Shown: piece after piece, positions 45,802 through 54,887 of the stretch
Layout of the letters: every line of letters starts with the position of its first letter
How positions within the stretch are numbered: the stretch's first letter is position 1
Source: Gammaproteobacteria bacterium
GTDB taxonomy: Bacteria; Pseudomonadota; Gammaproteobacteria; UBA6429; Thiohalophilaceae
Reading direction: 5' to 3'
Assembly: GCA_029881995.1 (NCBI GenBank)
Contig: JAOULO010000005.1
Coordinates: forward strand, 1-64,000
DNA length: 64,000 nucleotides
Notes under the pieces: generated by a model
What the model was told of the DNA's origin: nothing
Seen by the model: the letters and a program-made list of their open reading frames with translations, nothing else
Database searches by the model: none
Made by a program: the position numbers and the translations under genes

Positions 45802-46818
45802 ATGGAATTCGCATATTTTGGACATCGATTAACGACGGAATTGATTAAGCAAAGTATGGCAACACCTATTAATAACACCAAGGAATCTCTTGCCACGACG
45901 GACGAGGCTGCTCAGGATATCAATGCCATTGAGATGCAGCGCACGCTAAAACTGGCGGGCCTGCTGCAAACCTCTCTGGAAATCCCGAATGTGCTGGAAT
46001 ACTTTTTGTCCGCAGCCAAGGAGATTATTAGCTTTGATGGGGTGCATTTTGAGTACCAGCCGCTCGAGATTGACCTGAAATTTGGTAATCAATCTCGGCA
46101 TCGCTGCTTTTATCGCCTGCGCCTGTGTGAAGAATTACTTGGGGTGATCAATTTTTCCCGTAAATCGCCGTTTTCTGAAGAAGAACTGGCCACCACGGAA
46201 ACCCTGTTATGCCAGCTGATCTATCCACTGCGTAATGCCATTCTGTACCAGAAGGCAGTGAAAGCGGCCCATATGGACCCATTAACAGGTGCAAACAACC
46301 GGGCCGCGCTGGACAAGACCCTACAACGTGAAATTGAACTGGCCCACCGTCATCGTCTGCCCCTGTCCGTTGTGATCCTGGATCTGGATCGGTTTAAGGA
46401 TATTAATGACAATTTTGGCCACTCAGCAGGTGATTACATCCTCAAGACAATGGTGACCTGTATTGATGAAACAGTCCGTGGCAGTGACATCCTGTTTCGC
46501 TATGGTGGTGAAGAGTTTGTCCTGATTCTGTCAGGCACCGATACCGAAGGGGCCAAACGCATTGCCGAGCGTCTGCGTTGTGCTATTGAGGCCTACCCTT
46601 TCCTCTATGATCGGCAAGAGATTGCCGTGACTGCAAGTTTTGGTGTGGCAAGTCTTAAAAGCCGGGACGATATCAAACGCCTGTTCGATAAGGCCGATTC
46701 TGCCCTTTACGAGGCCAAGGATGCTGGCCGAAATCAGGTCCGTTTCTATTCGGATCCGAAATTTTCGGCTGTCAGTAGCAGCGATCCCACCACTCCCTTT
46801 TTGCCCGAATCCGGCTAA
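45802..46818 (+). CDS. diguanylate cyclase with N-terminal GAF-like domain
   Basis: 338 residues. The N-terminal half (about 35-155) is a cytosolic GAF-like sensor without membrane helices. The GGDEF domain (about 160-320) begins DPLTGANNRAALDKTL and has RYGGEEFVLILSG as active site. The inhibitory I-site RGSD lies five residues upstream. It should make c-di-GMP and be product-inhibited. No EAL domain. The ATG at 45802 has a weak ribosome site; an ATG 18 codons later (45856) is an alternative. Confidence 0.9.
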   Translation: MEFAYFGHRLTTELIKQSMATPINNTKESLATTDEAAQDINAIEMQRTLKLAGLLQTSLEIPNVLEYFLSAAKEIISFDGVHFEYQPLEIDLKFGNQSRHRCFYRLRLCEELLGVINFSRKSPFSEEELATTETLLCQLIYPLRNAILYQKAVKAAHMDPLTGANNRAALDKTLQREIELAHRHRLPLSVVILDLDRFKDINDNFGHSAGDYILKTMVTCIDETVRGSDILFRYGGEEFVLILSGTDTEGAKRIAERLRCAIEAYPFLYDRQEIAVTASFGVASLKSRDDIKRLFDKADSALYEAKDAGRNQVRFYSDPKFSAVSSSDPTTPFLPESG

Positions 46819-46911
46819 GCCAGAAAAAGTCAGAATCCCAGTCTGAATCTTCTGGACGTTTTGTATCCAGAATCGTTACAATCCAGAGACGCGAAAAAGG
46901 AAAGCGGTGCC

Positions 46912-47340
46912 ATGGACTATCTGGATCAACTGGACAAAATGTTTGATGCCTCATACCGTCTCGTGACCATCGAGACTGATGATACCCATCGTGTCGAAGA
47001 TCTTATTGGCCAGCTCAGTCGCTTCAGTAACAAGGCCTATTACCACTCGCTGCCTGGCAAGGGCATGTACCGCTTCGGTGCCTCCCATATTGAAATCCCC
47101 CGTACCACCACACCAGCAGAAATCCTCGCCCATATTGCAATCAGTCGTCACTTTGGGGTTTATGTACTGCAGGATTTTCAAGCTGCATTTGAAGATCAAC
47201 ACATCGTGCAAGATCTTAAAGAGATCATCCAAACAGGGAATGACAAGGTTGTTGTACTCTTAAGCGAACACATTGAGTTGCCGGAAGCGCTTAAACCCTT
47301 CGCGCTTCGTTCCAAACATCAATTGCGAGACTCGGCCTGA
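46912..47340 (+). CDS. conserved-looking cytoplasmic protein of unknown function
   Basis: 142 residues from the ATG at 46912, which has AAGGAAAG upstream; the frame is open 17 codons further with no better start. No signal or membrane segment. It begins MDYLDQLDKMFDASYRLVTI and contains VEDLIGQLSRFSNKAYYHSL and HFGVYVLQDFQAAFEDQH, then DKVVVLLSEHIELPEALKPF. The alternating beta and alpha pattern ending in VVVLLSEH resembles the Walker-B-like strand of AAA-type ATPases, but no P-loop is present. It may be an ATPase-derived regulator. It lies between a diguanylate cyclase and a DNA glycosylase gene. Confidence 0.7.
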   Translation: MDYLDQLDKMFDASYRLVTIETDDTHRVEDLIGQLSRFSNKAYYHSLPGKGMYRFGASHIEIPRTTTPAEILAHIAISRHFGVYVLQDFQAAFEDQHIVQDLKEIIQTGNDKVVVLLSEHIELPEALKPFALRSKHQLRDSA

Positions 47341-47344
47341 GTTC

Positions 47345-47995
47345 TTATCCTTCCGCACCAGGACACATTCCTGACAAACAACACTCTCCACAAACCGGTT
47401 TTGTTTTACAGTAGTCCTTGGCATGAATCACGATCAGGGCATGGTACTCATTAAAGAGCTGTACCCGATTCTCGCTAGCTTTAAGTCCGGTTTCAAACAG
47501 GCTTCTGAGTTCTTCGTAGTGTTCTTCACCCTGAATGAGTTGCAAGCGTTTAAACAGACGTCGAGTATAGGCATCAATGACAAACACCGGACGATCAAAG
47601 GCATATAACAGGATATCATCCGCGGTCTCAGGCCCCACTCCGTTGACGGACAAAAGTCCGCTACGTAACTCATCCGTTGGCCACTCACATAAAGAGTCAT
47701 AGGCTCCATTAGACAGATACCAGTGACAGAAATTTTTCAGGCGTTTTGCCTTGATATTGAAATAGCCGGACGGCTTTAGCCAGCGAGCAAGAGTCTTGGG
47801 GTGGGCGGCCAGTATGGCTTCTGCTGAAAGGGCATTGGCTTCAATTAGATTTGCGATAGCCCGCTCCACATTGGTCCAGGCAGTATTCTGGGTCAGTACC
47901 GCACCAACCATGATCTCAAAGGGGGTTTCACCAGGCCACCAGTCCTGCGACCCATAGTGCTGATAGAGATGTTTATATATTCTTTTGAGTGACAC
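47345..47995 (-). CDS. endonuclease III-like DNA glycosylase (HhH-GPD, Fe-S)
   Basis: 216 residues. The helix-hairpin-helix LLSVNGVGPETADDILLYA (about 110-128) and the catalytic Asp in VFVIDAYTRRLF are clear. The C-terminal cysteines YCKTKPVCGECCLSGMC form an Fe-S site. The Lys that defines bifunctional Nth (GVGRKTA-type) is Glu here (GPETAD), so it is probably a monofunctional glycosylase like the MagIII branch, removing damaged bases such as 3-methyladenine. The start is GTG, and the gene overlaps the end of the hydrolase gene by 23 nt. Confidence 0.85.
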   Translation of the reverse strand: MSLKRIYKHLYQHYGSQDWWPGETPFEIMVGAVLTQNTAWTNVERAIANLIEANALSAEAILAAHPKTLARWLKPSGYFNIKAKRLKNFCHWYLSNGAYDSLCEWPTDELRSGLLSVNGVGPETADDILLYAFDRPVFVIDAYTRRLFKRLQLIQGEEHYEELRSLFETGLKASENRVQLFNEYHALIVIHAKDYCKTKPVCGECCLSGMCPGAEG

Positions 47996-48812
47996 CTTTG
48001 TCTGATACTTTGCGTCTTTGTTTCAAACGGGGTTTTATCCAGTCCGTAATGTCTTTGATGACCTTGTCTTCAAGCCCCAAAAAACCATGCGGAGTCAGGG
48101 CCTGACAGGGCCTGGAGGCTTCACTTTGACCACCCTGGACACTGATCAATTGAATGTCTTTGACTTTTGACAGTTTTGCCATGGTAGCGCTGACTCCAGC
48201 ATAAGGACAGACATGGCAGGCATCATCACGGTTATGCACAAACAGGGTGGGTACCTTTATTTTTGCCAGTTCCACTTGCTGTACTGAATCACGCCTGGAT
48301 TTCACCACCACTGTTGCGGTCATGACAATCCCGTCAGGTCCATTGGCACCATGTAATCGTGCCGCAGCATTGGCCACTGATAGCGTACCTCGGCTAGTAC
48401 CGACTAACCAGACAGGCTTTTTATATTCTTTGCGCAGGTATTTGATCAGAGACTCGATATCACTGGCATGTTCCGCTGTTAGCCTGAAACCATACAAGTT
48501 ATCTCTGTCATCGGGTTTATCCACAATGGCGATATTAAATCCCTGGCTGGCGAAGGCATCACGACTTCTCACCAGGAAGTTATTCTTGAGTTTACGAATA
48601 CCATTTTGATTGAGCTTGAGCTTACCGTGGCCACCGGCAAAAAAGACCAGAGTTGCCTTAGCTGCATCCTTTTCGATCATCCAGAAGGGCAGCTCGGAAC
48701 TACGTTGGCTTGTGATCTCGTGGTAGTACTCATCATCGGCATAAAGCGATGAAGAAAATACCATTCCTATTACAGGCAAAATGAATATCAGTACTTTTCT
48801 GATACACACCAT
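47973..48812 (-). CDS. secreted alpha/beta hydrolase
   Basis: 279 residues. The signal peptide MVCIRKVLIFILPVIGMVFS ends before SLYADDEYY. The nucleophile elbow is LVGTSRGTLS (GxSxG, about residue 142), the acid probably in VHNRDDACHVCP and the His in LTPHGFLG. It contains the cysteine pair CHVC. Substrate unknown. I start at the ATG at 48810-48812, which has GGAG 6 nt upstream inside the rluB end; an ATG four codons earlier is less likely. It is 2 nt from the rluB stop, so it is coupled to that operon. Confidence 0.82.
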   Translation of the reverse strand: MVCIRKVLIFILPVIGMVFSSSLYADDEYYHEITSQRSSELPFWMIEKDAAKATLVFFAGGHGKLKLNQNGIRKLKNNFLVRSRDAFASQGFNIAIVDKPDDRDNLYGFRLTAEHASDIESLIKYLRKEYKKPVWLVGTSRGTLSVANAAARLHGANGPDGIVMTATVVVKSRRDSVQQVELAKIKVPTLFVHNRDDACHVCPYAGVSATMAKLSKVKDIQLISVQGGQSEASRPCQALTPHGFLGLEDKVIKDITDWIKPRLKQRRKVSDKGVTQKNI

Positions 48813-48814
48813 TT

Positions 48815-49648
48815 TTATCTCCATTTATTTCCTTTGCTGGCTCTACCCTGTCCCTTGATTGTTTGCGATTTGTGTTGATAAATTTCATCGGGTTTTAATT
48901 GAAGGCCTACCAGTTTGGCCAGTCCCTGAATTTGTTTCATGGGGAGATCCCGCCAGTCACCCTGCTTCAAACTTCGGGCCAGGCTAATCGTTCCGTAGCG
49001 GACACGACTCAGGCGGCTAACAGTACAACCCACTGCTTCCCAGAGACGCCGGACTTCACGGTTACGTCCTTCACGTAATACAACATGATACCAGTGATTG
49101 GACCCCTCACCCCCAACATCGACAATATGATCAAAACTGGCAGTTCCATCTTCCAGTTCAACCCCTTTCCTGAGTTGCTTCAGAGTTTCGGGTTTTACTT
49201 CGCCCAAAACCCGCACGGCATATTCACGTTCAACTTCAGACGAGGGATGCATCAGGCGGTTGGCCAGCTCACCATTGGTGGTAAGAATCAGCAGACCAGA
49301 GGTATTGATGTCCAGCCGCCCAACTGTAATCCAGCGGCCGCGCTGAATACTGGGTAGCTTATCAAAAATTGTTTTGCGTCCCTCAGGGTCATTGCGACTG
49401 CATATTTCTCCCACGGGTTTGTGATAGACAATCACACGGGTTTTCTGACTATGTTTGGGGGGATTATAATCTTTGCCATCGATCAGGATACTGTCCTCTT
49501 CAGACACACGAATCCCAAGATTGGCTGTTTTTCCATTGACCGAGATACGGCCCTTTTCAATCCAGCCTTCAATTTCCCGTCGAGAACCAAAGCCGGCATT
49601 GGCCAGAACCTTCTGGAGTTTTTCGCCCTTAATCGGCTGATCAGTCAT
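48815..49648 (-). CDS. rluB: 23S rRNA pseudouridine synthase RluB
   Basis: 277 residues. An S4 RNA-binding domain (about 8-60, EKLQKVLANAGFGSRREIEG) precedes the RsuA-type synthase domain, which has the catalytic GRLDINTSGLLILTTNGE (Asp about 104) and LREGRNREVRRLWEAVGC. It modifies U2605 (E. coli numbering) of 23S rRNA. A basic tail, typical of RluB, is shorter than in E. coli. It follows scpB by 11 nt, the common scpA-scpB-rluB order. Confidence 0.93.
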   Translation of the reverse strand: MTDQPIKGEKLQKVLANAGFGSRREIEGWIEKGRISVNGKTANLGIRVSEEDSILIDGKDYNPPKHSQKTRVIVYHKPVGEICSRNDPEGRKTIFDKLPSIQRGRWITVGRLDINTSGLLILTTNGELANRLMHPSSEVEREYAVRVLGEVKPETLKQLRKGVELEDGTASFDHIVDVGGEGSNHWYHVVLREGRNREVRRLWEAVGCTVSRLSRVRYGTISLARSLKQGDWRDLPMKQIQGLAKLVGLQLKPDEIYQHKSQTIKGQGRASKGNKWR

Positions 49649-49659
49649 TCTGCAGGAAT

Positions 49660-50409
49660 TTAGTGTTCGGCAGAGGCCGAGGCCGAGGCCGCATCAATTT
49701 TATCACCCTGTTCACCATCGCTATCAACATCAGAGGACGATGCTGTAGATTCTGATTCATCTTCAGCCATTTCCAAATTGATAATGGTTTCGTTTTCATC
49801 TGAAGATTCTGTGGTGGAACCTTCTTCAGAGGGTGATTTGTTTTCATCAGGCATGCGTAAATCCAGCTCGGCATTGATCGCATCAATATCACGGATCTCC
49901 TGCAGACTGGGCAGATCGTCCAGGCTGGCGATATTGAAATAATCCAGAAACTCTTTGGTTGTGGCATACAGTGCGGGTTTACCCGGTACATCCCGATGCC
50001 CCACAACCTTCACCCAGCTCCGCTCATCCAGGGTCTTGATAATAGTGCTACTGACACTCACACCACGTACTGCTTCGATTTCACCACGGGTTATCGGCTG
50101 ACGATAGGCAATCAACGACAGGGTTTCGAGCAGGGCCCGAGAATAACGGGCCGGTTTTTCTTCCCAAAGACGAGAGACATAATCGGAATAGTCTTTTTTG
50201 ACCTGATAGCGATAACCACTACTGACCAGTTTCAATTCATAACTGCGTTCTTCACACTCCGCCACCATTTCATCCAAAGCCGCTTTTAGATCATCACTTT
50301 CCGGACGTTGGTTATCCTCAAATACATTTAAAAGTGCCTCCAGCTTCATTGGCGATGATGCGGCCATCAACACGGCTTCGAGGATTTTCTTGAGTTGTTC
50401 TTTTTCCAT
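49660..50409 (-). CDS. scpB: segregation and condensation protein B
   Basis: 249 residues. Two winged-helix domains (about 1-185) include LLETLSLIAYRQPITRGEIE and RGVSVSSTIIKTLDERSWVK, the ScpB signatures. With ScpA and SMC it forms the chromosome-condensing complex. A long acidic, Ser-rich tail (about 190-249) follows, ending in an Ala-Ser-Ala-rich stretch encoded by repeated GGCCGA units on the plus strand; such tails are common in proteobacterial ScpB. Confidence 0.93.
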   Translation of the reverse strand: MEKEQLKKILEAVLMAASSPMKLEALLNVFEDNQRPESDDLKAALDEMVAECEERSYELKLVSSGYRYQVKKDYSDYVSRLWEEKPARYSRALLETLSLIAYRQPITRGEIEAVRGVSVSSTIIKTLDERSWVKVVGHRDVPGKPALYATTKEFLDYFNIASLDDLPSLQEIRDIDAINAELDLRMPDENKSPSEEGSTTESSDENETIINLEMAEDESESTASSSDVDSDGEQGDKIDAASASASAEH

Positions 50410-50429
50410 GCTTACCTGTTCCGGAATTA

Positions 50430-51287
50430 TTAATTGTTCTCGTTTACTTCGTTATCACTGTCATTACTAGCGCACTGTCCAGCTGCCTTGACATGTATAG
50501 GCCCAAACACCTCAGTCTGAACCATTTCAATCAGGTGTTGTTTCAGTAGTTCAAGAATTGCCAGTAAGGTCACCACAACCCCACGTCGACCTTCTTCAAT
50601 GGTGAATAGACTACTGAACTCGGTAAAACTATCGGCCTTGACTGAACTCAATACCACCGACATCCGTTCACGAACCGACAGTGGCTCCATTTGAATATGA
50701 TGATGGGCATAATTCTCGGCCCGGGTCATGATATCACTCAAGGCCTTCATCAGATCCTTCATCTCAACCCGTGGGGGAAGTTTGACGACCTTGCGATCCG
50801 GTGCGGTGACTTCAATAGGGAAAATATCCCGGTTGACCCTAGGCATCTCGTCGATATCTTCGGCGGCCTGTTTGTAACGCTCATATTCCTGCAGGCGACG
50901 AACCAGTTCGGCACGGGGATCGTCTTCATCCTCAGTACCTTCTTCCGGCCTGGGTAGCAACATGCGTGATTTAATCTCTGCCAGCATAGCGGCCATGACC
51001 AGATACTCTGCCGCCAGCTCCAGGTGTAGTTCCTTCATCAATTCAACGTATTCAACATACTGCCGAGTGATCTCAGCAATGGGAATGTCCAGGATATCCA
51101 GATTCTGTCGCTTGATGAGATAGAGCAAAAGATCCAGCGGGCCTTCAAAGGATTCAGCCAGAAAGATTTCCAGGGCATCGGGTGGAATGTAAAGGTCCTT
51201 GGGCAGGCTCATGACCGCTGTCCCTTGCACAATGGCAAAGGGCATCTCTTCCTGCTGTGGAGGCTGATTTTGTTGTTCTTCGCTCAT
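50430..51287 (-). CDS. scpA: segregation and condensation protein A
   Basis: 285 residues. The N-terminal SMC-binding part has FEGPLDLLLYLIKRQNLDI (about 49-67), IPIAEITRQYVEYVELMKEL and AAEYLVMAAMLAEIKSRMLL, all typical. The C-terminal winged helix contains FTIEEGRRGVVVTLLAILEL. It is the kleisin linking the SMC heads. It lies between trpS (3-nt gap) and scpB (20 nt) on one transcript. Confidence 0.95.
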   Translation of the reverse strand: MSEEQQNQPPQQEEMPFAIVQGTAVMSLPKDLYIPPDALEIFLAESFEGPLDLLLYLIKRQNLDILDIPIAEITRQYVEYVELMKELHLELAAEYLVMAAMLAEIKSRMLLPRPEEGTEDEDDPRAELVRRLQEYERYKQAAEDIDEMPRVNRDIFPIEVTAPDRKVVKLPPRVEMKDLMKALSDIMTRAENYAHHHIQMEPLSVRERMSVVLSSVKADSFTEFSSLFTIEEGRRGVVVTLLAILELLKQHLIEMVQTEVFGPIHVKAAGQCASNDSDNEVNENN

Positions 51288-51290
51288 CGT

Positions 51291-52514
51291 CTAACTCTGC
51301 CGGTAATCCAGTCCCATGGCCTGACGGACCTCACTCAGGGTCTGCCTCGCCACATCCCGTGCCTTGTCACTCCCCTCGCTGATGATGTTTCTCACCAGAC
51401 CTCGGTCGGCTTCATATTCTGCTGCCCGCTCTCGTATCGGAGCAAGTTCATTTAATACCGCATCGATTACCGGGCCTTTACAATCCAGGCAGCCAATACC
51501 CGCACTACGGCAACCTTCCTGAACCCAGGCTTTGGTTTCGTCGTCGGAGTATACCTGATGCAGACTCCACACCGGGCACTTTTCCGGATCGCCCGGGTCA
51601 TTCCTGCGAACTCGATTGGTATCCGTGGGCATCTTTTTGAGTTTCTGTTCAACCAGGGCGGGATCTTCCCGTAAAGAGATTGTATTGTTATAGGATTTGG
51701 ACATTTTTTGACCATCAAGTCCAGGCATCTTGGACGCTGGGGTCAGCAGGGCACCGGGCTCTGGCAAAATAATACGCCCGCCCCCTTCCAGATAGCCAAA
51801 CAGGCGTTCCTTATCACCCAGGGTAATATTCTGTTGTTCCTCAAGCAGGGCGCGGGCCGTGGCAATGGCTTCGTCATCCCCTTCTTCCTGATACTTACGC
51901 CTGAGTTCCTTATAAAGTTTGGCGTTCTTCTTACCCATTTTTTTAATGGCCTCGTCGGCCCGGTCTTCAAACCCTGGCTCCTTGCCATACAGATGATTAA
52001 ATCGACGGGCAACTTCCCTGGTGAGTTCGACATGGGCCACCTGATCTTCCCCCACAGGAACTTGTGTGGCGCGATAAATCAGGATATCCGCACTCTGCAA
52101 CAAGGGATAACCAAGAAAACCATAGGTGGCCAGGTCTTTTTCTTTGAGCTTTTCCTGCTGGTCTTTATAACTGGGGACCCGCTCCAGCCAACCAAGTGGA
52201 GTAATCATGGAAAGCAATAAATGCAGTTCCGCATGCTCAGGAACCCGGGACTGGATAAACAGTCCGGCCGAACCAGGATTGATTCCCACTGCCAGCCAGT
52301 CGATGACCATATCCCAAACACTGTTTTCAATGATGCTTGGATCATCATAGTGGGTGGTAAGGGCATGCCAATCGGCAACAAAGAAAAAGCACTCATATTC
52401 GTGCTGTAACTTGAGCCAGTTCTTCAGAACACCGTGGTAATGCCCCAGATGCAGGGCACCGGTTGGACGCATGCCGGACAATACTCGGGCCGGCTGGTTA
52501 GGTAAGGATGTCAA
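51291..52514 (-). CDS. trpS: tryptophan-tRNA ligase, long form with Fe-S type cysteine motif
   Basis: 407 residues, about 70 longer than classic bacterial TrpRS. Class I motifs are visible: GALHLGHYHG (HIGH equivalent, about 19-28) and GQKMSKSYNN (KMSKS). The extra length is an insertion about residues 185-250, rich in charged residues (KLYKELRRKYQEEGDDEAIA). Near the C-terminus four cysteines follow the pattern C-x21-C-x6-C-x2-C, starting CPVWSLHQ and ending CRSAGIGCLDC. Thermotoga TrpRS binds a [4Fe-4S] cluster with nearly this pattern (C-x22-C-x6-C-x2-C). It is the first gene of the trpS-scpA-scpB-rluB operon. Confidence 0.95.
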   Translation of the reverse strand: MTSLPNQPARVLSGMRPTGALHLGHYHGVLKNWLKLQHEYECFFFVADWHALTTHYDDPSIIENSVWDMVIDWLAVGINPGSAGLFIQSRVPEHAELHLLLSMITPLGWLERVPSYKDQQEKLKEKDLATYGFLGYPLLQSADILIYRATQVPVGEDQVAHVELTREVARRFNHLYGKEPGFEDRADEAIKKMGKKNAKLYKELRRKYQEEGDDEAIATARALLEEQQNITLGDKERLFGYLEGGGRIILPEPGALLTPASKMPGLDGQKMSKSYNNTISLREDPALVEQKLKKMPTDTNRVRRNDPGDPEKCPVWSLHQVYSDDETKAWVQEGCRSAGIGCLDCKGPVIDAVLNELAPIRERAAEYEADRGLVRNIISEGSDKARDVARQTLSEVRQAMGLDYRQS

Positions 52515-52683
52515 ATAATGCTCCCAGATTTCGCCATTTATTGTGCACTATGTTCTTTTAAGATAGCGCACACTCACTTCATTTTTATCAATTCTTTTGT
52601 TTTCAAGGCCTTAGCGTATACGGCCAGGATCACAGGCTGCACATTATAACCAGAGCTTGGGCTGGGCTCGAGTCTTGATCGGA

Positions 52684-53310
52684 CTATTCAGTCGCAAAAG
52701 GACTGATATCCCCCCGCCCTTCTCGTACAACAACTGGCACTTCTCCAGTCATATCCACCACGGTGGTGGGGTCAATTCCACAATGCCCCCCATCGATGAC
52801 CAGGTCTAGCTGGTGCTCCAGGGCATCTCGAATCTCATCGGCATCGGTCATGGGCATGATTTCATTGGGTAAGATAAGACTGGAGCTCATTAAGGGTTCA
52901 CCTAACTCCTCGAGCAGGGCCAGGATAATTCGATTATCCGGGATGCGGATGCCAATAGTCCGTTTCTTCGGGTGCAACAAGCGCCGGGGCACCTCTCGTG
53001 TACCCGGTAGAATAAAGGTATAGGGTCCGGGCGTACAATTATTCAGGATTCGATAACTGGCATTGTCCACCTTGGCATAGATGGCAATCTCAGACAGATC
53101 ACGACACATCAGGGTGAAGTTATGCTTGTTATCGACCCGACGAATCTGTCGAATACGATCCAGGGCCTTTTTATCTTCCAGGTGGCAACCGAGGGCATAG
53201 GCGGAATCCGTCGGATACGCCAGCACCGCACCACGTTGGACCATTTGTACGGCATTGTGAATTAAGCGTGGCTGTGGATTATCTGGGTGGATCTGAAAAT
53301 ACTGACTCAT
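52684..53310 (-). CDS. yciO: YciO, Sua5/YrdC-family protein
   Basis: 208 residues. The YrdC-like nucleotide and RNA binding surface shows in GAVLAYPTDSAYALGCHL (about 28-45), NKHNFTLMCRDLSEI and TIGIRIPDN. The tRNA threonylcarbamoyladenosine enzyme Sua5/TsaC shares this fold, but the N-terminal features and the link to a PHP exonuclease gene match YciO, whose cellular task is poorly defined. It is followed upstream by rnm (6-nt gap), the same pairing as yciO-yciV in E. coli. Confidence 0.9.
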   Translation of the reverse strand: MSQYFQIHPDNPQPRLIHNAVQMVQRGAVLAYPTDSAYALGCHLEDKKALDRIRQIRRVDNKHNFTLMCRDLSEIAIYAKVDNASYRILNNCTPGPYTFILPGTREVPRRLLHPKKRTIGIRIPDNRIILALLEELGEPLMSSSLILPNEIMPMTDADEIRDALEHQLDLVIDGGHCGIDPTTVVDMTGEVPVVVREGRGDISPFATE

Positions 53311-53316
53311 AACTTT

Positions 53317-54171
53317 CTAATTGATCCCACTCCAACGTTCATCATCCCAAATGGGGACACAGACTTCCGGTAAAGGGGGCAGGCGCCCCAGTTCAAGATA
53401 GACATTACTGGGGCTGTGAAAATCCGAACCACATGAGGCCTGTAGCTCAAATTGCTGGGCCAGTCGTCCCATGTAACCGATCTCCTCTTTTGAATGCGTT
53501 CCAGACACGACCTCAAAACCCGTTCCACCAACTTCCTTAAATTCACCAATCAGATTCCTCAATCGGGTAGCCGTCATTTTATAGCGTGCTGGGTGGGCGA
53601 TCACGGCCTGACCACCCGAGCCTGTGATCCAGCCAACAGCCGCTTCCAGGCTGGCCCAGTCCCCTGGTACATGACCTGGTTTATTCTTAACCAGGTAATG
53701 CTTAAAACAGTCGCGCATATCTTTGGCATAACCCTGCTCAATCAGGAATCGGGCAAAATGGGTACGGCTGATAATTTCACCCCCAGCAAATTCACAGGCT
53801 CCGTCATAGGCACCCTCGATGCCCTTTTTTGCCAGCCTGCGGCCAATTTCCTCTGCCCGCCAGTTGCGAAATTCACGCAGTTTTTTCAGACCCTGCTGTA
53901 ATGTTTCAGACCTTCTGTCGACATGCAGCCCCACAATATGGACTGTCTGGCGGGATTTGCTCCAGGTCACTGATATCTCAATTCCTGGCACAAAGCCCAT
54001 ACCTAGATCAGTAGCCGTCTTTTCCGCCTCCTCCAGACCACTGGTCACATCATGGTCGGTCAGGGCCAGGACATTGACCCCCATCTCATGGGCACGGCTG
54101 ACCAGTTCAGTCGGGGACAGACTCCCGTCCGATGCGGTGGAATGACAGTGTAAATCATAGATTCGGTTCAT
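53317..54171 (-). CDS. rnm: RNase AM (YciV), PHP-domain 5'-3' exoribonuclease
   Basis: 284 residues. PHP metal-binding motifs: DLHCHSTASDGSLSP (about 6-20), LALTDHDVTSGLEEA, AHPARYKM and CGSDFHSPSN near the C-terminus. E. coli RNase AM trims 5' ends of 5S, 16S and 23S rRNA. It is divergent from yciB across a 132-bp gap, the same neighbourhood as in E. coli, where yciV and yciO are adjacent. Confidence 0.9.
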   Translation of the reverse strand: MNRIYDLHCHSTASDGSLSPTELVSRAHEMGVNVLALTDHDVTSGLEEAEKTATDLGMGFVPGIEISVTWSKSRQTVHIVGLHVDRRSETLQQGLKKLREFRNWRAEEIGRRLAKKGIEGAYDGACEFAGGEIISRTHFARFLIEQGYAKDMRDCFKHYLVKNKPGHVPGDWASLEAAVGWITGSGGQAVIAHPARYKMTATRLRNLIGEFKEVGGTGFEVVSGTHSKEEIGYMGRLAQQFELQASCGSDFHSPSNVYLELGRLPPLPEVCVPIWDDERWSGIN

Positions 54172-54303
54172 GGGGCGCGTAGTCTAGCGGAACCTTATGG
54201 CCTATGACTAATCAAATTGCCAGAATTACAAAACATCGGGGTTCGACGAAAGGGGGAAAGCTGATTATACTCCTCTGTCCCAAAGCTGATTAAGATAAAT
54301 ATA

Positions 54304-54882
54304 ATGAAGTTTCTATTCGATTTTTTTCCTATCATCCTGTTTTTTGTCATCTTTAATTCCTATGACGATCAAATGGATGGTGTGATTGCCGCCACCAAGG
54401 TGATGATTGCTGCCAGTGCAGTCCAGATCAGCCTGTACTGGCTAAAAAATCGCAAATTTGAAAATATGCACCTGATCACCCTGGCCATGGTGGTCGTACT
54501 GGGGGGTGCTACGATTTACTTTCGCAATGCCGATTTCATTAAGTGGAAGCCAACAGCGGTCAACTGGCTTTTTGCCCTGGGCTTTCTGGCCAGTGAGTTT
54601 ATTGGAAAAAAATCCCTGCTCAAAAGGATGATGGACAAAAATATCAGCCTTCCCGAGCATGTCTGGATCAAACTGAATATCGCCTGGGTGATTTTCTTCA
54701 TCCTCATGGGGATAATTAATTTGTACGTTGCCTTTAATTATTCGCTTGATGTATGGGTCGATTTCAAAACCTTTGGCATGCTGGGCTTGACCTTCGCCTT
54801 TGTGATTTTACAGGCAGTTTACATGGCCCGTTATGTCAGTGAACCCCAGGCTGAAAAAAGTGACAAACAACCTGAAGAGTAG
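54304..54882 (+). CDS. yciB: inner membrane-spanning protein YciB (septation protein A)
   Basis: 192 residues with about five transmembrane helices. The N-terminus [17 protein letters not shown] and [20 protein letters not shown] (about 80-99) are family signatures. YciB/IspZ affects envelope integrity and cell division. The yciB-yciI pair (5-nt gap to yciI) is conserved. Confidence 0.94.
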   Translation: MKFLFDFFPIILFFVIFNSYDDQMDGVIAATKVMIAASAVQISLYWLKNRKFENMHLITLAMVVVLGGATIYFRNADFIKWKPTAVNWLFALGFLASEFIGKKSLLKRMMDKNISLPEHVWIKLNIAWVIFFILMGIINLYVAFNYSLDVWVDFKTFGMLGLTFAFVILQAVYMARYVSEPQAEKSDKQPEE

Positions 54883-54887
54883 ACCCT

